Part shown: one piece after another, positions 13,382-21,282 of the stretch
How the letters are laid out: the number at the start of each line of letters is the position of its first letter
Numbering within the stretch: position 1 is the first letter of the stretch
DNA from: DASTHG01 sp035491895
GTDB taxonomy: Bacteria > Gemmatimonadota > Gemmatimonadetes > Gemmatimonadales > GWC2-71-9
Length of the DNA stretch: 33,694 nucleotides
NCBI GenBank assembly: GCA_035491895.1
Contig: DATJJY010000005.1
Coordinates: 1 to 33,694 of the forward strand
Direction: 5' to 3'
Position numbers and translations under genes: made by a program
The notes under the pieces: generated by a model
Told to the model about the DNA's origin: nothing
The model's input: only the letters and a program-made list of their open reading frames with translations
The model's database searches: none

Positions 13382-16351
13382 TTAACCCGCGCTCTCTCGC
13401 GGTGTAAAGAGCCGCGCCGCCGCGATCCCCCACGACTTGAGGTCGAGACTGGCGGAGCGATCGCTGCCCACCGTGAGGGCCTCGCCGTTCATCTCCACGA
13501 GATTGGTGCGCCGCGCGAGCTGAAAGCCGTAGGCGGCGGGCCAGAGGCCCACCGTGCGCGCGGCCCCGCGGGTGTCGAGCAGCTTGATGATCGCCCCGTC
13601 GCCGTCGTCGGCGGGCTTCGCGCCGACCACGAGGACCCCGCGATCGGGGACCCCGAGCGCACTGTCCTTCGCGATCAGCGGACCCGGCGTCGCATTCGTG
13701 TAGAGAGCACTGACGTATAACGGGTCGCACGCCCCCCATCCCCGTCGCACCGGCTCCGCCGGATCTCCGGGTGCAAGGAGCGAGAGCCGGTAACGGAACA
13801 CCACCTCGCCCACTTGGCGCGCGGCGTAGTTCGTGTGCCAGTAATTGTTCATCGCGTACGAGAACAACGTCCCGTCGGGGACCAGGGCGCGGCGCCAGGC
13901 GCCGCGCACGATGTCGTTCAGCGTGAAGAGCGGGGCGTCGGGGGCGCTCCAGAGGACGCCGTCCGACCCTTCGTGCAGCCAGACCCAATGGGCGTGACTA
14001 TACCAGTCGCGGCAGCTCCCCGGCTGCTGGTCGCGATCCACCGTCATGCGCCCGAGCGGTACTTCGACCTCCACCGTGGGCGCCGTAAACGCGAACGGGA
14101 AGGCCGCGTATAGGGCCTCCTTGCCCGGCGTCGCTGTTTTCGTGATACGGTTCTCGATGTCGACCCACGGCAGCTCGTCGTATAGCGTTACCGTCGACCT
14201 GATGGCCGAACAGCCGCGCAGCGCTCGGGTGACATCGAGCCGCACTCCGATCCCCGGGAGGCGCGCACGGCGCGAGGCGGACCGGGTAGCGCCCGCGACG
14301 TCCAGGGTGGGGGGAGCACGCAGCGTGTCGCGGTCGGGGCTCGTCCAGAGGGCGCTCTGCTCCCCGCCCGTGACGTGCAGCAGCTGGTTGAGCCCCGACC
14401 AGCTCGAGGCCTTGACGCGCTCCTTGGCGTCCGATCCCACGAGCGAGGCGATGGCCCCGGTTGCGGGATCGAGCCGCACCCGGAACCCTCCGGCCGAGGC
14501 TTCGAGGGCATCGCCTTCATCGACCGGCGGCGCGGGGCCGCGCGGCTTGGCCGCCAGGGCGACGTAGCCGAGTGGGGGAACGTCCCGGAGGAGGACAAGG
14601 GCGTCACCGCCCTCGAGGTCGACCCCGGGCGCCTTCTGGTCGGCGTACGACAACGCCACGCCCGCTCCGCCAGGAATCCGCACGACCTCCGTGCGGGGCC
14701 AGTTGGCGCCGTTAAAGACGACGCGGCCCGATCCTGTGGCGGTGCGGCGTCCGATGCGGAGCAGGGCGTCCCCCAGCTCGGCCTGGGCGGCGGCCGCCGC
14801 CCCCTCCACGAAGCGTCGCTTGTACGCCCACTGCTCGACCGTCTGCCTCGAGTCCGGTTCGGTAACGCTTTCCGCCGCTCCCCAGGTGTGCTCGCCGAAC
14901 AACAGGAGGTCGCGCCACATCTGGCGCCGCGCTTCCACGCGTGCCGCGATGCGGTCGGCGCGTGCGTCATCAGCGGGCTCGACGCGTTCGTCCCAGAGCG
15001 CCGCGATTTCGGCCGCGCGCGCCATGAGCTGCGCGGCGCGGAATCGGGCCAATTCGGCTGCCGTCGAGGCGGCGCCGTCCTCCCAGTAGAGCCCCGTATC
15101 GCCGCGCCGCACCGGAATCTGCATCGTGTATTTCCGCTCGACTTCGCGAAAGAAATCTTCCGCGCGGCCGGTGACGATGCGCGGAAAGGCGTAGCGCCGG
15201 TTGTAGCGCTCGACGTTCGCCACCATTCCTTCGTCGACCGGAGCGTTGTCCCATTGCGCGCCATACAGCAGCGCGATGTCGTAGGGCCAGGCGGGCGACA
15301 GAAACGCCGGGTTCGAGAGCAGCCAGTCGGAGAGGCGGTGCCCCATTTCGTCCGGGCCGCGATCGAACCCGTAACGCAACCCGTCGCCATAGTGATAGTT
15401 CCGCCAATGCAGCACACGGCTCCCGTCGGGCCCCTCCCACCAGTAGACCTGCGGATACGCCGTCCAATCGCCCGTGAGTCCGTGGGCGGCCGCCTCGTCG
15501 CCCGGGAGCAGCGGCAGCGCCCGTTCCGGGTTGGGGCCGCTCGCCAGATAGCGCACGCCGCTCGCAGCGAGCAGCATGGGAAAAGTGAGCGCCTGTCCGG
15601 GGACGTCGGTGATCTGGGCCGTGATGTAGGACAGGCCGTGCTCGCGGGACAACAGCCCGGCCGGCCAGACCGCGCGGGCCGCGGTCTCGTGGTCGAACAG
15701 GCCGGTGAGGAGGTTCGCGAACAGGGCGGAGAAGCCGATCTTGCCGTCGCGGATCGCCTGCAGCAGCGCATCGGCGTCGGCCCGGCCCCGGTTTTCGACG
15801 TACGAGATGACCTGGAGCGCGCATTCCGCCGTCCAGCGGAAGTCGGGGTGGCCGGCGAGCCGCGCCAGCGCGGCGTCGAGGTTCTGCCGGTGGATCTCGA
15901 GGCAGCGCTCCTGCAGGTCGGTGTAGCCGACGTCGGTGTGGTTGGAGGCGACCCAGTACAGCGTCCAGCGCTTCGGTGGCACGAGGTGCACGCGGCGGCG
16001 CCCGACGCCTTCTTTCCCGACTTCCACATCGATCTGAAAGTCGGCGGGACTGGAGAGCGGCACCCAGACTTCGCCCCGGAGGGAGGTGCCGTCGGGCGCG
16101 GGGAGCAGGCCCGCGGTGCCGACGAGCGCGCCGTGGCGGTCGGTGACGCGGGCCCGGGCCGCCGGCGCGGCGAGCCCCGTGACGGTGACCCCCACCAGGT
16201 TGCGCCGCCCGTCGGGTTGTTGATAGAGCGCGCTCGGCCGGGCATCGATGACGGGCTTCGGAGCCGCGCCCCCGGGGCGCCAGGCGACGCGTCGGTTGAG
16301 CAACGCGGATCCGGCGGCGAGACGTCCGAGGAAGGTTCGACGATCGGTCAT
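13382..16351 (-). CDS. Exported glycoside hydrolase family 38 alpha-mannosidase-like protein
   Basis: A 989-residue protein. The N-terminus DRRTFLGRLAAGSALL is a twin-arginine (Tat) signal, implying export of a folded, metal-bound enzyme. After a small beta domain (about 35-125) comes the GH38 catalytic region with SNHTDVGYTD (His138 and Asp140 are the expected zinc ligands) and ITDVPGQ (Asp249, the likely nucleophile site by position). The C-terminal half (about 560-989) is the large beta-sandwich part seen in GH38 enzymes. GH38 cleaves alpha-mannosides; the exact substrate is unknown. Start ATG 16351 gives the complete Tat motif. It is followed 9 bp later by the AAA ATPase gene and is divergent from the small lipoprotein gene. 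Confidence 0.85.
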   Translation of the reverse strand: MTDRRTFLGRLAAGSALLNRRVAWRPGGAAPKPVIDARPSALYQQPDGRRNLVGVTVTGLAAPAARARVTDRHGALVGTAGLLPAPDGTSLRGEVWVPLSSPADFQIDVEVGKEGVGRRRVHLVPPKRWTLYWVASNHTDVGYTDLQERCLEIHRQNLDAALARLAGHPDFRWTAECALQVISYVENRGRADADALLQAIRDGKIGFSALFANLLTGLFDHETAARAVWPAGLLSREHGLSYITAQITDVPGQALTFPMLLAASGVRYLASGPNPERALPLLPGDEAAAHGLTGDWTAYPQVYWWEGPDGSRVLHWRNYHYGDGLRYGFDRGPDEMGHRLSDWLLSNPAFLSPAWPYDIALLYGAQWDNAPVDEGMVANVERYNRRYAFPRIVTGRAEDFFREVERKYTMQIPVRRGDTGLYWEDGAASTAAELARFRAAQLMARAAEIAALWDERVEPADDARADRIAARVEARRQMWRDLLLFGEHTWGAAESVTEPDSRQTVEQWAYKRRFVEGAAAAAQAELGDALLRIGRRTATGSGRVVFNGANWPRTEVVRIPGGAGVALSYADQKAPGVDLEGGDALVLLRDVPPLGYVALAAKPRGPAPPVDEGDALEASAGGFRVRLDPATGAIASLVGSDAKERVKASSWSGLNQLLHVTGGEQSALWTSPDRDTLRAPPTLDVAGATRSASRRARLPGIGVRLDVTRALRGCSAIRSTVTLYDELPWVDIENRITKTATPGKEALYAAFPFAFTAPTVEVEVPLGRMTVDRDQQPGSCRDWYSHAHWVWLHEGSDGVLWSAPDAPLFTLNDIVRGAWRRALVPDGTLFSYAMNNYWHTNYAARQVGEVVFRYRLSLLAPGDPAEPVRRGWGACDPLYVSALYTNATPGPLIAKDSALGVPDRGVLVVGAKPADDGDGAIIKLLDTRGAARTVGLWPAAYGFQLARRTNLVEMNGEALTVGSDRSASLDLKSWGIAAARLFTPRESAG

Positions 16352-16406
16352 GTATGGAACTGCTGTCCGGTCCGGGGTAGTGGTGGCTGGTGGCGGGACC
16401 GGCGAG

Positions 16407-16412
16407 AATATA
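16407..16412 (-). promoter_or_regulatory. Candidate -10 element for the GH38 gene
   Basis: On the - strand TATATT lies 56 bases upstream of the GH38 ATG, in the 160-bp divergent region. At 17-bp spacing the -35 position reads GTCAAG, a poor match, so this is a candidate based mainly on the -10 box. Confidence 0.35.
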
Positions 16413-16430
16413 CCCCGCTGCGAGTGGTCC

Positions 16431-16458
16431 TTGACTGTGGGGTTGCTCGCGATACTTT
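16431..16458 (+). promoter_or_regulatory. Sigma-70-type promoter for the small lipoprotein gene
   Basis: TTGACT (16431-16436), a 16-bp spacer and TACTTT (16453-16458) lie upstream of the lipoprotein ATG at 16512. Transcription would start near 16465, leaving a leader of about 47 bases that contains the ribosome site GAGGAGAGAG (16501-16510). Confidence 0.6.
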
Positions 16459-16511
16459 TGCCGCCGGTTTGGGGCCCGTCAACCGCTTACCGACTTCCTC
16501 GAGGAGAGAGC

Positions 16512-16718
16512 ATGAAGCGTCTCGTTTTCGCGCTGGCGCTGGTTGCCGCCGTGGGCGCGTGTAAGAAGGCGGAACAGCCGCCTGCCGGTCAGGCGCTGGA
16601 CACCAGCAAGATGATCATGGCGGACTCGTCCAAGATGATGATGTCGGATTCCGCCAAGGCGATGATGTCCGACACCTCGAAGCACATGATGACGGACACG
16701 AGCAAGAAGAAGCCGTAA
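16512..16718 (+). CDS. Small Met/Lys/Asp-rich lipoprotein with octapeptide repeats
   Basis: A 68-residue protein with a lipoprotein signal: hydrophobic segment 4-16 and Cys17 in AVGAC, so the mature part is a lipid-anchored peptide of about 52 residues. From residue 30 on it is built of an 8-residue repeat with consensus D-[TS]-[SA]-K-x-M-M-[AST]: DTSKMIMA, DSSKMMMS, DSAKAMMS, DTSKHMMT, then DTSKKKP. The repeat is clear at DNA level as five 24-bp units (16599-16715) that have diverged mostly at third positions. The Met-rich face could bind metal (for instance copper) or be oxidised, but nothing proves it. A strong ribosome site (16501-16510), a good promoter and a terminator with a T run support a real single-gene unit. 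Confidence 0.82.
   Translation: MKRLVFALALVAAVGACKKAEQPPAGQALDTSKMIMADSSKMMMSDSAKAMMSDTSKHMMTDTSKKKP
16599..16715 (+). repeat. 24-bp tandem repeat encoding octapeptides
   Basis: About five in-frame 24-bp units encode the D-[TS]-[SA]-K-x-M-M-x octapeptide of the small lipoprotein; the last unit is partial at protein level (DTSKKKP then stop). Differences between units are largely synonymous or conservative, suggesting selection on the peptide. Confidence 0.8.
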
Positions 16719-16745
16719 GGGTGGTTCGCCGATCGTTTGCGCGAG

Positions 16746-16769
16746 GCCCGGGCGATTACCCGGGCTTTT
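16746..16769 (+). terminator. Rho-independent terminator of the lipoprotein gene
   Basis: GCCCGGG (16746-16752) pairs with CCCGGGC (16759-16765) around a 6-base loop and is followed by TTTT (16766-16769). The loop contains the TAA stop codon of the convergent epimerase gene (16756-16758), so the terminator stem lies partly in that gene's 3' end. Confidence 0.75.
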
Positions 16770-17745
16770 CGTTTCCCATCACCCAGCGCACCGTTCTTTC
16801 GATGCCCGTCCGCGTATCGACCACCGGCCGCCAGCCGAGCTCCTGCTCAGCGCGCTCCGACACGTAGGGATCCTCACCCGTCATGAATGCCAATGCGGCC
16901 TGCGCCAGCCGGCGGCCGCTCCAGATCCCCAACAACCAACGCGCCAGCGGCAGCGGCAGCCGCACCACCCGGATGCGGATGCCTGCCGCGTCCGCGAACG
17001 CCTGCATGAACTCGCGCAGCGTGAGTGCCGGGCCGGCGTCGCGCGTAATGTTGTATGCCCGGTAGTCGGTGCGCCGCAGGTTGAGCGCTGCGACGATTGC
17101 CGCCGCGACATTCCCCGCATAGACGCACGGCAGATGATTGGTGCCCGGCCCCACGAGAGGGAGGATCCTGGCACGGATCGATCGATGGATCCTCGGTGCG
17201 AAGAGCCGGTCGCGCTCGCCGTAGATGACGTCGGGCCGGACCACCGTCGTGCCCCCCCCGATGGCGCCGGTCTGCGCCGCCTCCAGGATCAGCTGCTCCG
17301 CCTCCCGCTTGCTGCGCGCGTAGTGATCGTCTGGAGCGATGGGCTGAAACGCCGTGTCTTCGGTGCGGCGCTCCGCTGTCGGCCGGTAATCCGCCGAGCC
17401 CGAGTAGACCGATACCGACGAGACATGGACCAGGTGCGCGCCGGTGGCGCGGGCCGTCTCGACCGCCAGCCGCGTGCCCCCCAAGTTCACCTCGTACGCT
17501 CGTGCAGTGGCCCCCGGCCCGACCATCGCCGCCGCGTGGACGATACCGGAGAGGCCGCCAGCGGCGGCGCGGCGCCAGGTTGCGGCGTCGGTGACGTCGC
17601 CCGTCACCGGCTCCGCTCCGAGCGCCTGAACCACAGCCTCCCCACCGGGCCGCACCAGTGCCCGCATCGGCACGGCGGCCCGGCGCAGTGTCTCGATGAC
17701 ATGGCTTCCGACGAGACCGCTGCCTCCCGTGACGAGAACCGTCAA
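16756..17745 (-). CDS. NAD-dependent epimerase/dehydratase (extended SDR)
   Basis: A 329-residue extended short-chain dehydrogenase/reductase. The N-terminal nucleotide-binding motif is TGGSGLVG (Gly7, Gly10, Gly13), the acidic GDVTD follows at 49-53, and the catalytic elements are Ser109/Ser110 (HVSSVSVY) and Y142-A-R-S-K146. The C-terminal domain is the usual substrate-binding part, ending in a GWRPVVDTRTGIERTV segment typical of sugar-nucleotide or 3-beta-HSD-like epimerases. The substrate cannot be assigned. The start is a TTG at 17745 that overlaps the ygfZ stop (TTGA), which places it last in the glcDEF-ygfZ operon. Confidence 0.85.
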   Translation of the reverse strand: MTVLVTGGSGLVGSHVIETLRRAAVPMRALVRPGGEAVVQALGAEPVTGDVTDAATWRRAAAGGLSGIVHAAAMVGPGATARAYEVNLGGTRLAVETARATGAHLVHVSSVSVYSGSADYRPTAERRTEDTAFQPIAPDDHYARSKREAEQLILEAAQTGAIGGGTTVVRPDVIYGERDRLFAPRIHRSIRARILPLVGPGTNHLPCVYAGNVAAAIVAALNLRRTDYRAYNITRDAGPALTLREFMQAFADAAGIRIRVVRLPLPLARWLLGIWSGRRLAQAALAFMTGEDPYVSERAEQELGWRPVVDTRTGIERTVRWVMGNEKPG

Positions 17746-18812
17746 GCCGGATCCCAGTGCGGCAGCACGAACGGGAGCGCCACGACACGCGCCGCGACTT
17801 CACCGGCGCGCACCCGCGCGCCGATCTCCACCTCGCGGCGCAACACGCCGAGTCCGATCCAATGCCCCGCGGTCGAGGCGGTCGGTGCTCCTTCCGGCAA
17901 CCAGGCGACGCTCGTCACCCGCCCCATCTCCCGGTCGTCCTGGCGCAGTGGAACGGTGACGGCGACCCCGACCGGCGGCTCGGCATCGAACTCCAGACCG
18001 ACGAGTCCCCGGTTCGCGTGACCGCGGAAATGCAGCCGGCTTACCGTCTCCTGCCCGGTATAGCAGCCCTTGGTGTAGGACACCCCGCCGATTTCGTCGA
18101 ACCGCACTTCCTGCGGCAACGTGCGCTCGTCCACTTCCGACGACAGGCCCGGCCAACCGGCGAGGATGCGGGCCAGCTCCAACGCGGGCGGGCCACCCGG
18201 AAGCGCGCCAGTAGCTTCGAGCCGGTCGGCAAGACGCGCCGCGGCCCCAGGCGGCGCGATGATCTGGAGTACGAACGGCGCGCCGTCGATCGCGCGGGCG
18301 ATGTCGCACGCGGCCCCTTCCAGGGTGGCGGTGATGGCGCGCCCGGGGGCGGGCGGGGTCGGGAGGCGCGCGGCATCCGCGATCGCCAGCGCGTGAGCGC
18401 CGACGAGGCGCACGACGGCGAGCTCTCCCGACCGGTCAGCGCTGCGGGCGAGGCGCGGGGGTACCGAGCGCGTGAAAATCGCGAGGGCGCGCTCGCGTCC
18501 CGCCGCTGGTACCGTGAAGCGGACGGTATTGCCGAGGCGCGAGGACCATCCGTCTACCACAATCATCCCTTTGGGTGTCAGCAACGCGCCATACACGAAG
18601 GCGCCGTCTCCCGGCTTCTCGAAATCGCTGGTGAGCAGCCCCTGCATGCACGCCACCGCCCCCGTTCCCGAGAGCTCGAGGACGCCGGCGTCGGCGCGCA
18701 CGACCAGCGCCCCGGCGCGCAGCGCATGAACGATCGGGGCGGCCCAGGTACCGCCGGGCAGCCGCAGCAGCACGGGCGGGGGTATCGCGGGCGGTGATGG
18801 CGGTACGGTCAT
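17742..18812 (-). CDS. ygfZ: YgfZ/GcvT-family folate-binding protein
   Basis: A 356-residue GcvT-like protein with the YgfZ signature K248-G-C-Y-T-G-Q-E255. Early elements LELSGTGAVACMQGLLTSDF and GALLTPKGMIVVDGW match the folate-binding GcvT fold. YgfZ-type proteins (IBA57 in eukaryotes) help to build or repair some Fe-S enzymes using folate. The Met at 18812 overlaps the glcF stop as ATGA; a longer frame upstream is Arg-rich and lies inside glcF, so it is rejected. Position directly after glcF, whose product carries two [4Fe-4S] clusters, suggests it maintains the glycolate oxidase; this is inference. Its own stop overlaps the epimerase start. Confidence 0.88.
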   Translation of the reverse strand: MTVPPSPPAIPPPVLLRLPGGTWAAPIVHALRAGALVVRADAGVLELSGTGAVACMQGLLTSDFEKPGDGAFVYGALLTPKGMIVVDGWSSRLGNTVRFTVPAAGRERALAIFTRSVPPRLARSADRSGELAVVRLVGAHALAIADAARLPTPPAPGRAITATLEGAACDIARAIDGAPFVLQIIAPPGAAARLADRLEATGALPGGPPALELARILAGWPGLSSEVDERTLPQEVRFDEIGGVSYTKGCYTGQETVSRLHFRGHANRGLVGLEFDAEPPVGVAVTVPLRQDDREMGRVTSVAWLPEGAPTASTAGHWIGLGVLRREVEIGARVRAGEVAARVVALPFVLPHWDPA

Positions 18813-20071
18813 TGGTAGAGTCCCGCGGCGCGGTACGACTGGTCGAGCAATTCGACGGGGTGGCGCACGACGATATGGACACCCGCCGCGCGGAGCCCGG
18901 CGCCGAGCTGCATGACGCATCCGGGATTCGCCGTCGCCAGGATATCGGGCGGATCGGCGAGAATGCGTTCGAGCTTGGGTGCCAACACAGCTCGCGAGAG
19001 CTCAGGCTCGAGCGTCGAATAGAGTCCCGCACTCCCGCAGCACTGCGCCGAGTCCGCGGTAGGGCTCACCTCTGCGCCGGGCACCGCGCGCAGCACGGCG
19101 AGCGGCGGCTCGGCGATCCCTTGGGCGTGCAGCAGGTGGCACGGCGCATCATATGCCACGCGGACATCGAGCGGCGCTCCAGGCGCCGGTCCGCGCTCCG
19201 CCAGGAGCTCGGTGACATCGCGAACGCGTGCGGCGAACCGCTCCGCCGCGGGCTCGCTGTCCAGTAAATGCCCGTAGGCCTGCAGCTGGGCGCCACACCC
19301 GGCGCTGTTCACGACGATAGGATCGGAGGTCGCCCCGAACGCGGCGACGTTCTGCCGCGCCAGCGCGCGGGCCGGGTCGCGTAACCCCGCGTGCGCGTGC
19401 AGCGCGCCGCAGCATACCTGTCCCGGGACTTCCTGTACGTCGAATCCGTTGACGGTGAGCGTGCGAATCGTCGCGTCATGCACGTGGGAGAAGAGACCCT
19501 GCATGACGCAGCCGCGAAAAAGCCGGACGGCGGAGGTGGTGGAGGATGGTGGAGGATGGTGAAGGTTGCGAGGAGGCGAGCCTCCACCGACCTCCCCCGC
19601 GGAAGCGGCGAGCATCCCCATCGCAAATCCGAACCGGCTCTTGCCCGCCAGTCTCCCCGCCACGCCGGAATCCCGCAGCATGCGAGCCGCCGCGTAGACC
19701 GGTCGCGAAATCACCGGTTGGGTCAGCACGCCGAGGGTGAGCCGGGCGAAGAGCGGCGCTCCACGCTCGGCGCTGAGCCGGGCTCGCGCTTCCTCGAGCC
19801 CTTCGCCGTACCCCACGCCGGAGGGGCACACCGGCTCGCAGCCGCGGCACCCGAGACAGCGGTCGAGGTGGAACGCGAGGCCCGGGTCGGCGGAGGACAA
19901 CTCGCCCCGCTCGAGCGCGCGTATCAGCTCGATGCGGCCCCGCGGCCCATCCGCCTCGTCGCCCGTCGCGAGAAAGGTGGGACAGGCCTGCAGACAGAAT
20001 CCGCAGTGGACACATGCATCCAGTGCCGCGAATCCGCCCCGGGGAAGCGGGGCGGGCGGGGAGTGGGTCAT
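18809..20071 (-). CDS. glcF: Glycolate oxidase iron-sulfur subunit
   Basis: A 420-residue protein with two N-terminal [4Fe-4S] motifs: C20-VH-C23-GF-C26-LQA-C30-P and C72-LG-C75-RG-C78-EPV-C82-P. Two CCG domains follow, with Cys220-Cys221 (QVCCGALHAHAG) and Cys344-Cys345 (QCCGSAG). This is the layout of GlcF, which passes electrons from the flavin subunits GlcD/GlcE to the quinone pool. The linker between the ferredoxin part and the first CCG domain (about 160-182) is low complexity and carries a 10-bp DNA duplication. Start ATG 20071 overlaps the glcE stop (ATGA) and the stop overlaps ygfZ (ATGA), so translation is coupled along the operon. Confidence 0.92.
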   Translation of the reverse strand: MTHSPPAPLPRGGFAALDACVHCGFCLQACPTFLATGDEADGPRGRIELIRALERGELSSADPGLAFHLDRCLGCRGCEPVCPSGVGYGEGLEEARARLSAERGAPLFARLTLGVLTQPVISRPVYAAARMLRDSGVAGRLAGKSRFGFAMGMLAASAGEVGGGSPPRNLHHPPPSSTTSAVRLFRGCVMQGLFSHVHDATIRTLTVNGFDVQEVPGQVCCGALHAHAGLRDPARALARQNVAAFGATSDPIVVNSAGCGAQLQAYGHLLDSEPAAERFAARVRDVTELLAERGPAPGAPLDVRVAYDAPCHLLHAQGIAEPPLAVLRAVPGAEVSPTADSAQCCGSAGLYSTLEPELSRAVLAPKLERILADPPDILATANPGCVMQLGAGLRAAGVHIVVRHPVELLDQSYRAAGLYQ

Positions 20072-21282
20072 TCGTCGGTATGAACCGGCACCACCAGCGT
20101 GGCCGCGGGATCGAACGTCTGGCGCAGCCCCGTCACCAGCGGACCGACGCCTTCGCGGTACGCCCCGAACACGCCGACTGCCTGGCGCAGGGCCCAGGGA
20201 CCGCGCTCGAGTGTGAGGGGGACTTCGAGCGCGGCGAGGGAGCGCCGCAGGTGCCGCAGCCGCTCCGCCGTCGCCTCACCGCTCCAGCGCACCGTCCCGA
20301 GCGCGGGGCTCGCGGAGATCCATTCGTCGCCGAGCTGGTGCTGCAGCAGGTCGAGCAGGTCGTCGGTGGCGTCGGGGAGGCCGGCCAGCCGCAGCGTGAC
20401 GGGTCGCAGCGCGAGCGCTTCGGCCGCCCGTTGCCAGAACGCGTGACTGTCCTCTGGTCCCAGCGGTGCAAAACGGCCGCCGCCGGCCGTCCGCAGCAGC
20501 GCTTCTTCCGCTTCGACCTGAGCGGCGGAGCCGGTGCAGCGCGCCGCCAGCACCCATCCGCCGCGCCGCGCCAGTGCAGGGGAGAGCAGCTCGAGCGCCG
20601 CCGGGATGAGGCCGGCCTCGCGCAGGTCGTCGGCGGCCCGGCTCAGGTCCTCGCGCGGGCCTTCGAGCACGAGCGTTTGATCGGCCCGCGGCAAAGCGCG
20701 CAGCCGGACGTGTGCGCGCACGATGATCCCGAAGGCGCCGAACCCACCGACCTGGAGGCGCGTGAGGTCGTATCCGGCGACGTTCTTCACTACGTGGCCG
20801 CCGCTCGACACTACGCGCCCATCGCCCGTGATCGCCGTAACGCCGAGCAGGTGATCGCGCACTGCTCCCAGTCCCAGCCGCAACGGTCCCGCGGTCGCGG
20901 AGGCGATGATGGAGCCAAGCGTCCGCCCGGCGAGGCCGGGAGGATCGAGGGCGACCCACACGCCGCGCTCGGCGAGCTGCTGGCGCAGCCGGTCCCACCC
21001 CACGCCGGCCTGGGCGGTGGCGACCAGATCCTGCGGCTCGATCGCTTCCACCTGGTCGAGCCGCCGCGTGGTGATGGCGAGATCGGCGGGCGCATCGGCA
21101 GGCTGCCAGCTGCCTGCCCCCTCGACGCGGACCTTCCAGTGCTCGTCGGCGGCGGTCCGGAGCAGCAGGGCGATGGCCTCAGCCGTGGGCGGAGCGATAC
21201 GCGGGGCCACACCGGCGGCCCCGGGATCGAGCACGGCATCCGAGCCGAGCAGCGCGCGGACTTTGTCGAGCACGCCGTTCAT
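20068..21282 (-). CDS. glcE: Glycolate oxidase FAD-binding subunit GlcE
   Basis: A 404-residue protein with a PCMH-type FAD-binding domain: GRTLGSIIASATAGPLR, then GVTAITGDGRVVSSGGHVVK and NVAGYDLTRLQVGGFGAFG. This matches GlcE, the second flavin subunit of glycolate oxidase, which lacks the large C-terminal cap of GlcD. Its start overlaps the glcD stop and its stop overlaps the glcF start, both as ATGA. The order glcD-glcE-glcF is the classical one. The length is slightly above E. coli GlcE (about 350), with the extra at the C-terminal part. Confidence 0.9.
   Translation of the reverse strand: MNGVLDKVRALLGSDAVLDPGAAGVAPRIAPPTAEAIALLLRTAADEHWKVRVEGAGSWQPADAPADLAITTRRLDQVEAIEPQDLVATAQAGVGWDRLRQQLAERGVWVALDPPGLAGRTLGSIIASATAGPLRLGLGAVRDHLLGVTAITGDGRVVSSGGHVVKNVAGYDLTRLQVGGFGAFGIIVRAHVRLRALPRADQTLVLEGPREDLSRAADDLREAGLIPAALELLSPALARRGGWVLAARCTGSAAQVEAEEALLRTAGGGRFAPLGPEDSHAFWQRAAEALALRPVTLRLAGLPDATDDLLDLLQHQLGDEWISASPALGTVRWSGEATAERLRHLRRSLAALEVPLTLERGPWALRQAVGVFGAYREGVGPLVTGLRQTFDPAATLVVPVHTDE

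Noticed and set aside
12182..13720. Long + frame (512 codons) opposite the AAA ATPase gene
   Set aside because: Antisense to a well-supported AAA+ gene, with Arg/Asp/Val-rich composition and no domain.
14375..16564. Long + frame (729 codons) opposite the GH38 gene
   Set aside because: The GH38 frame has a Tat signal and catalytic motifs; this one has none and runs into the lipoprotein region out of frame.
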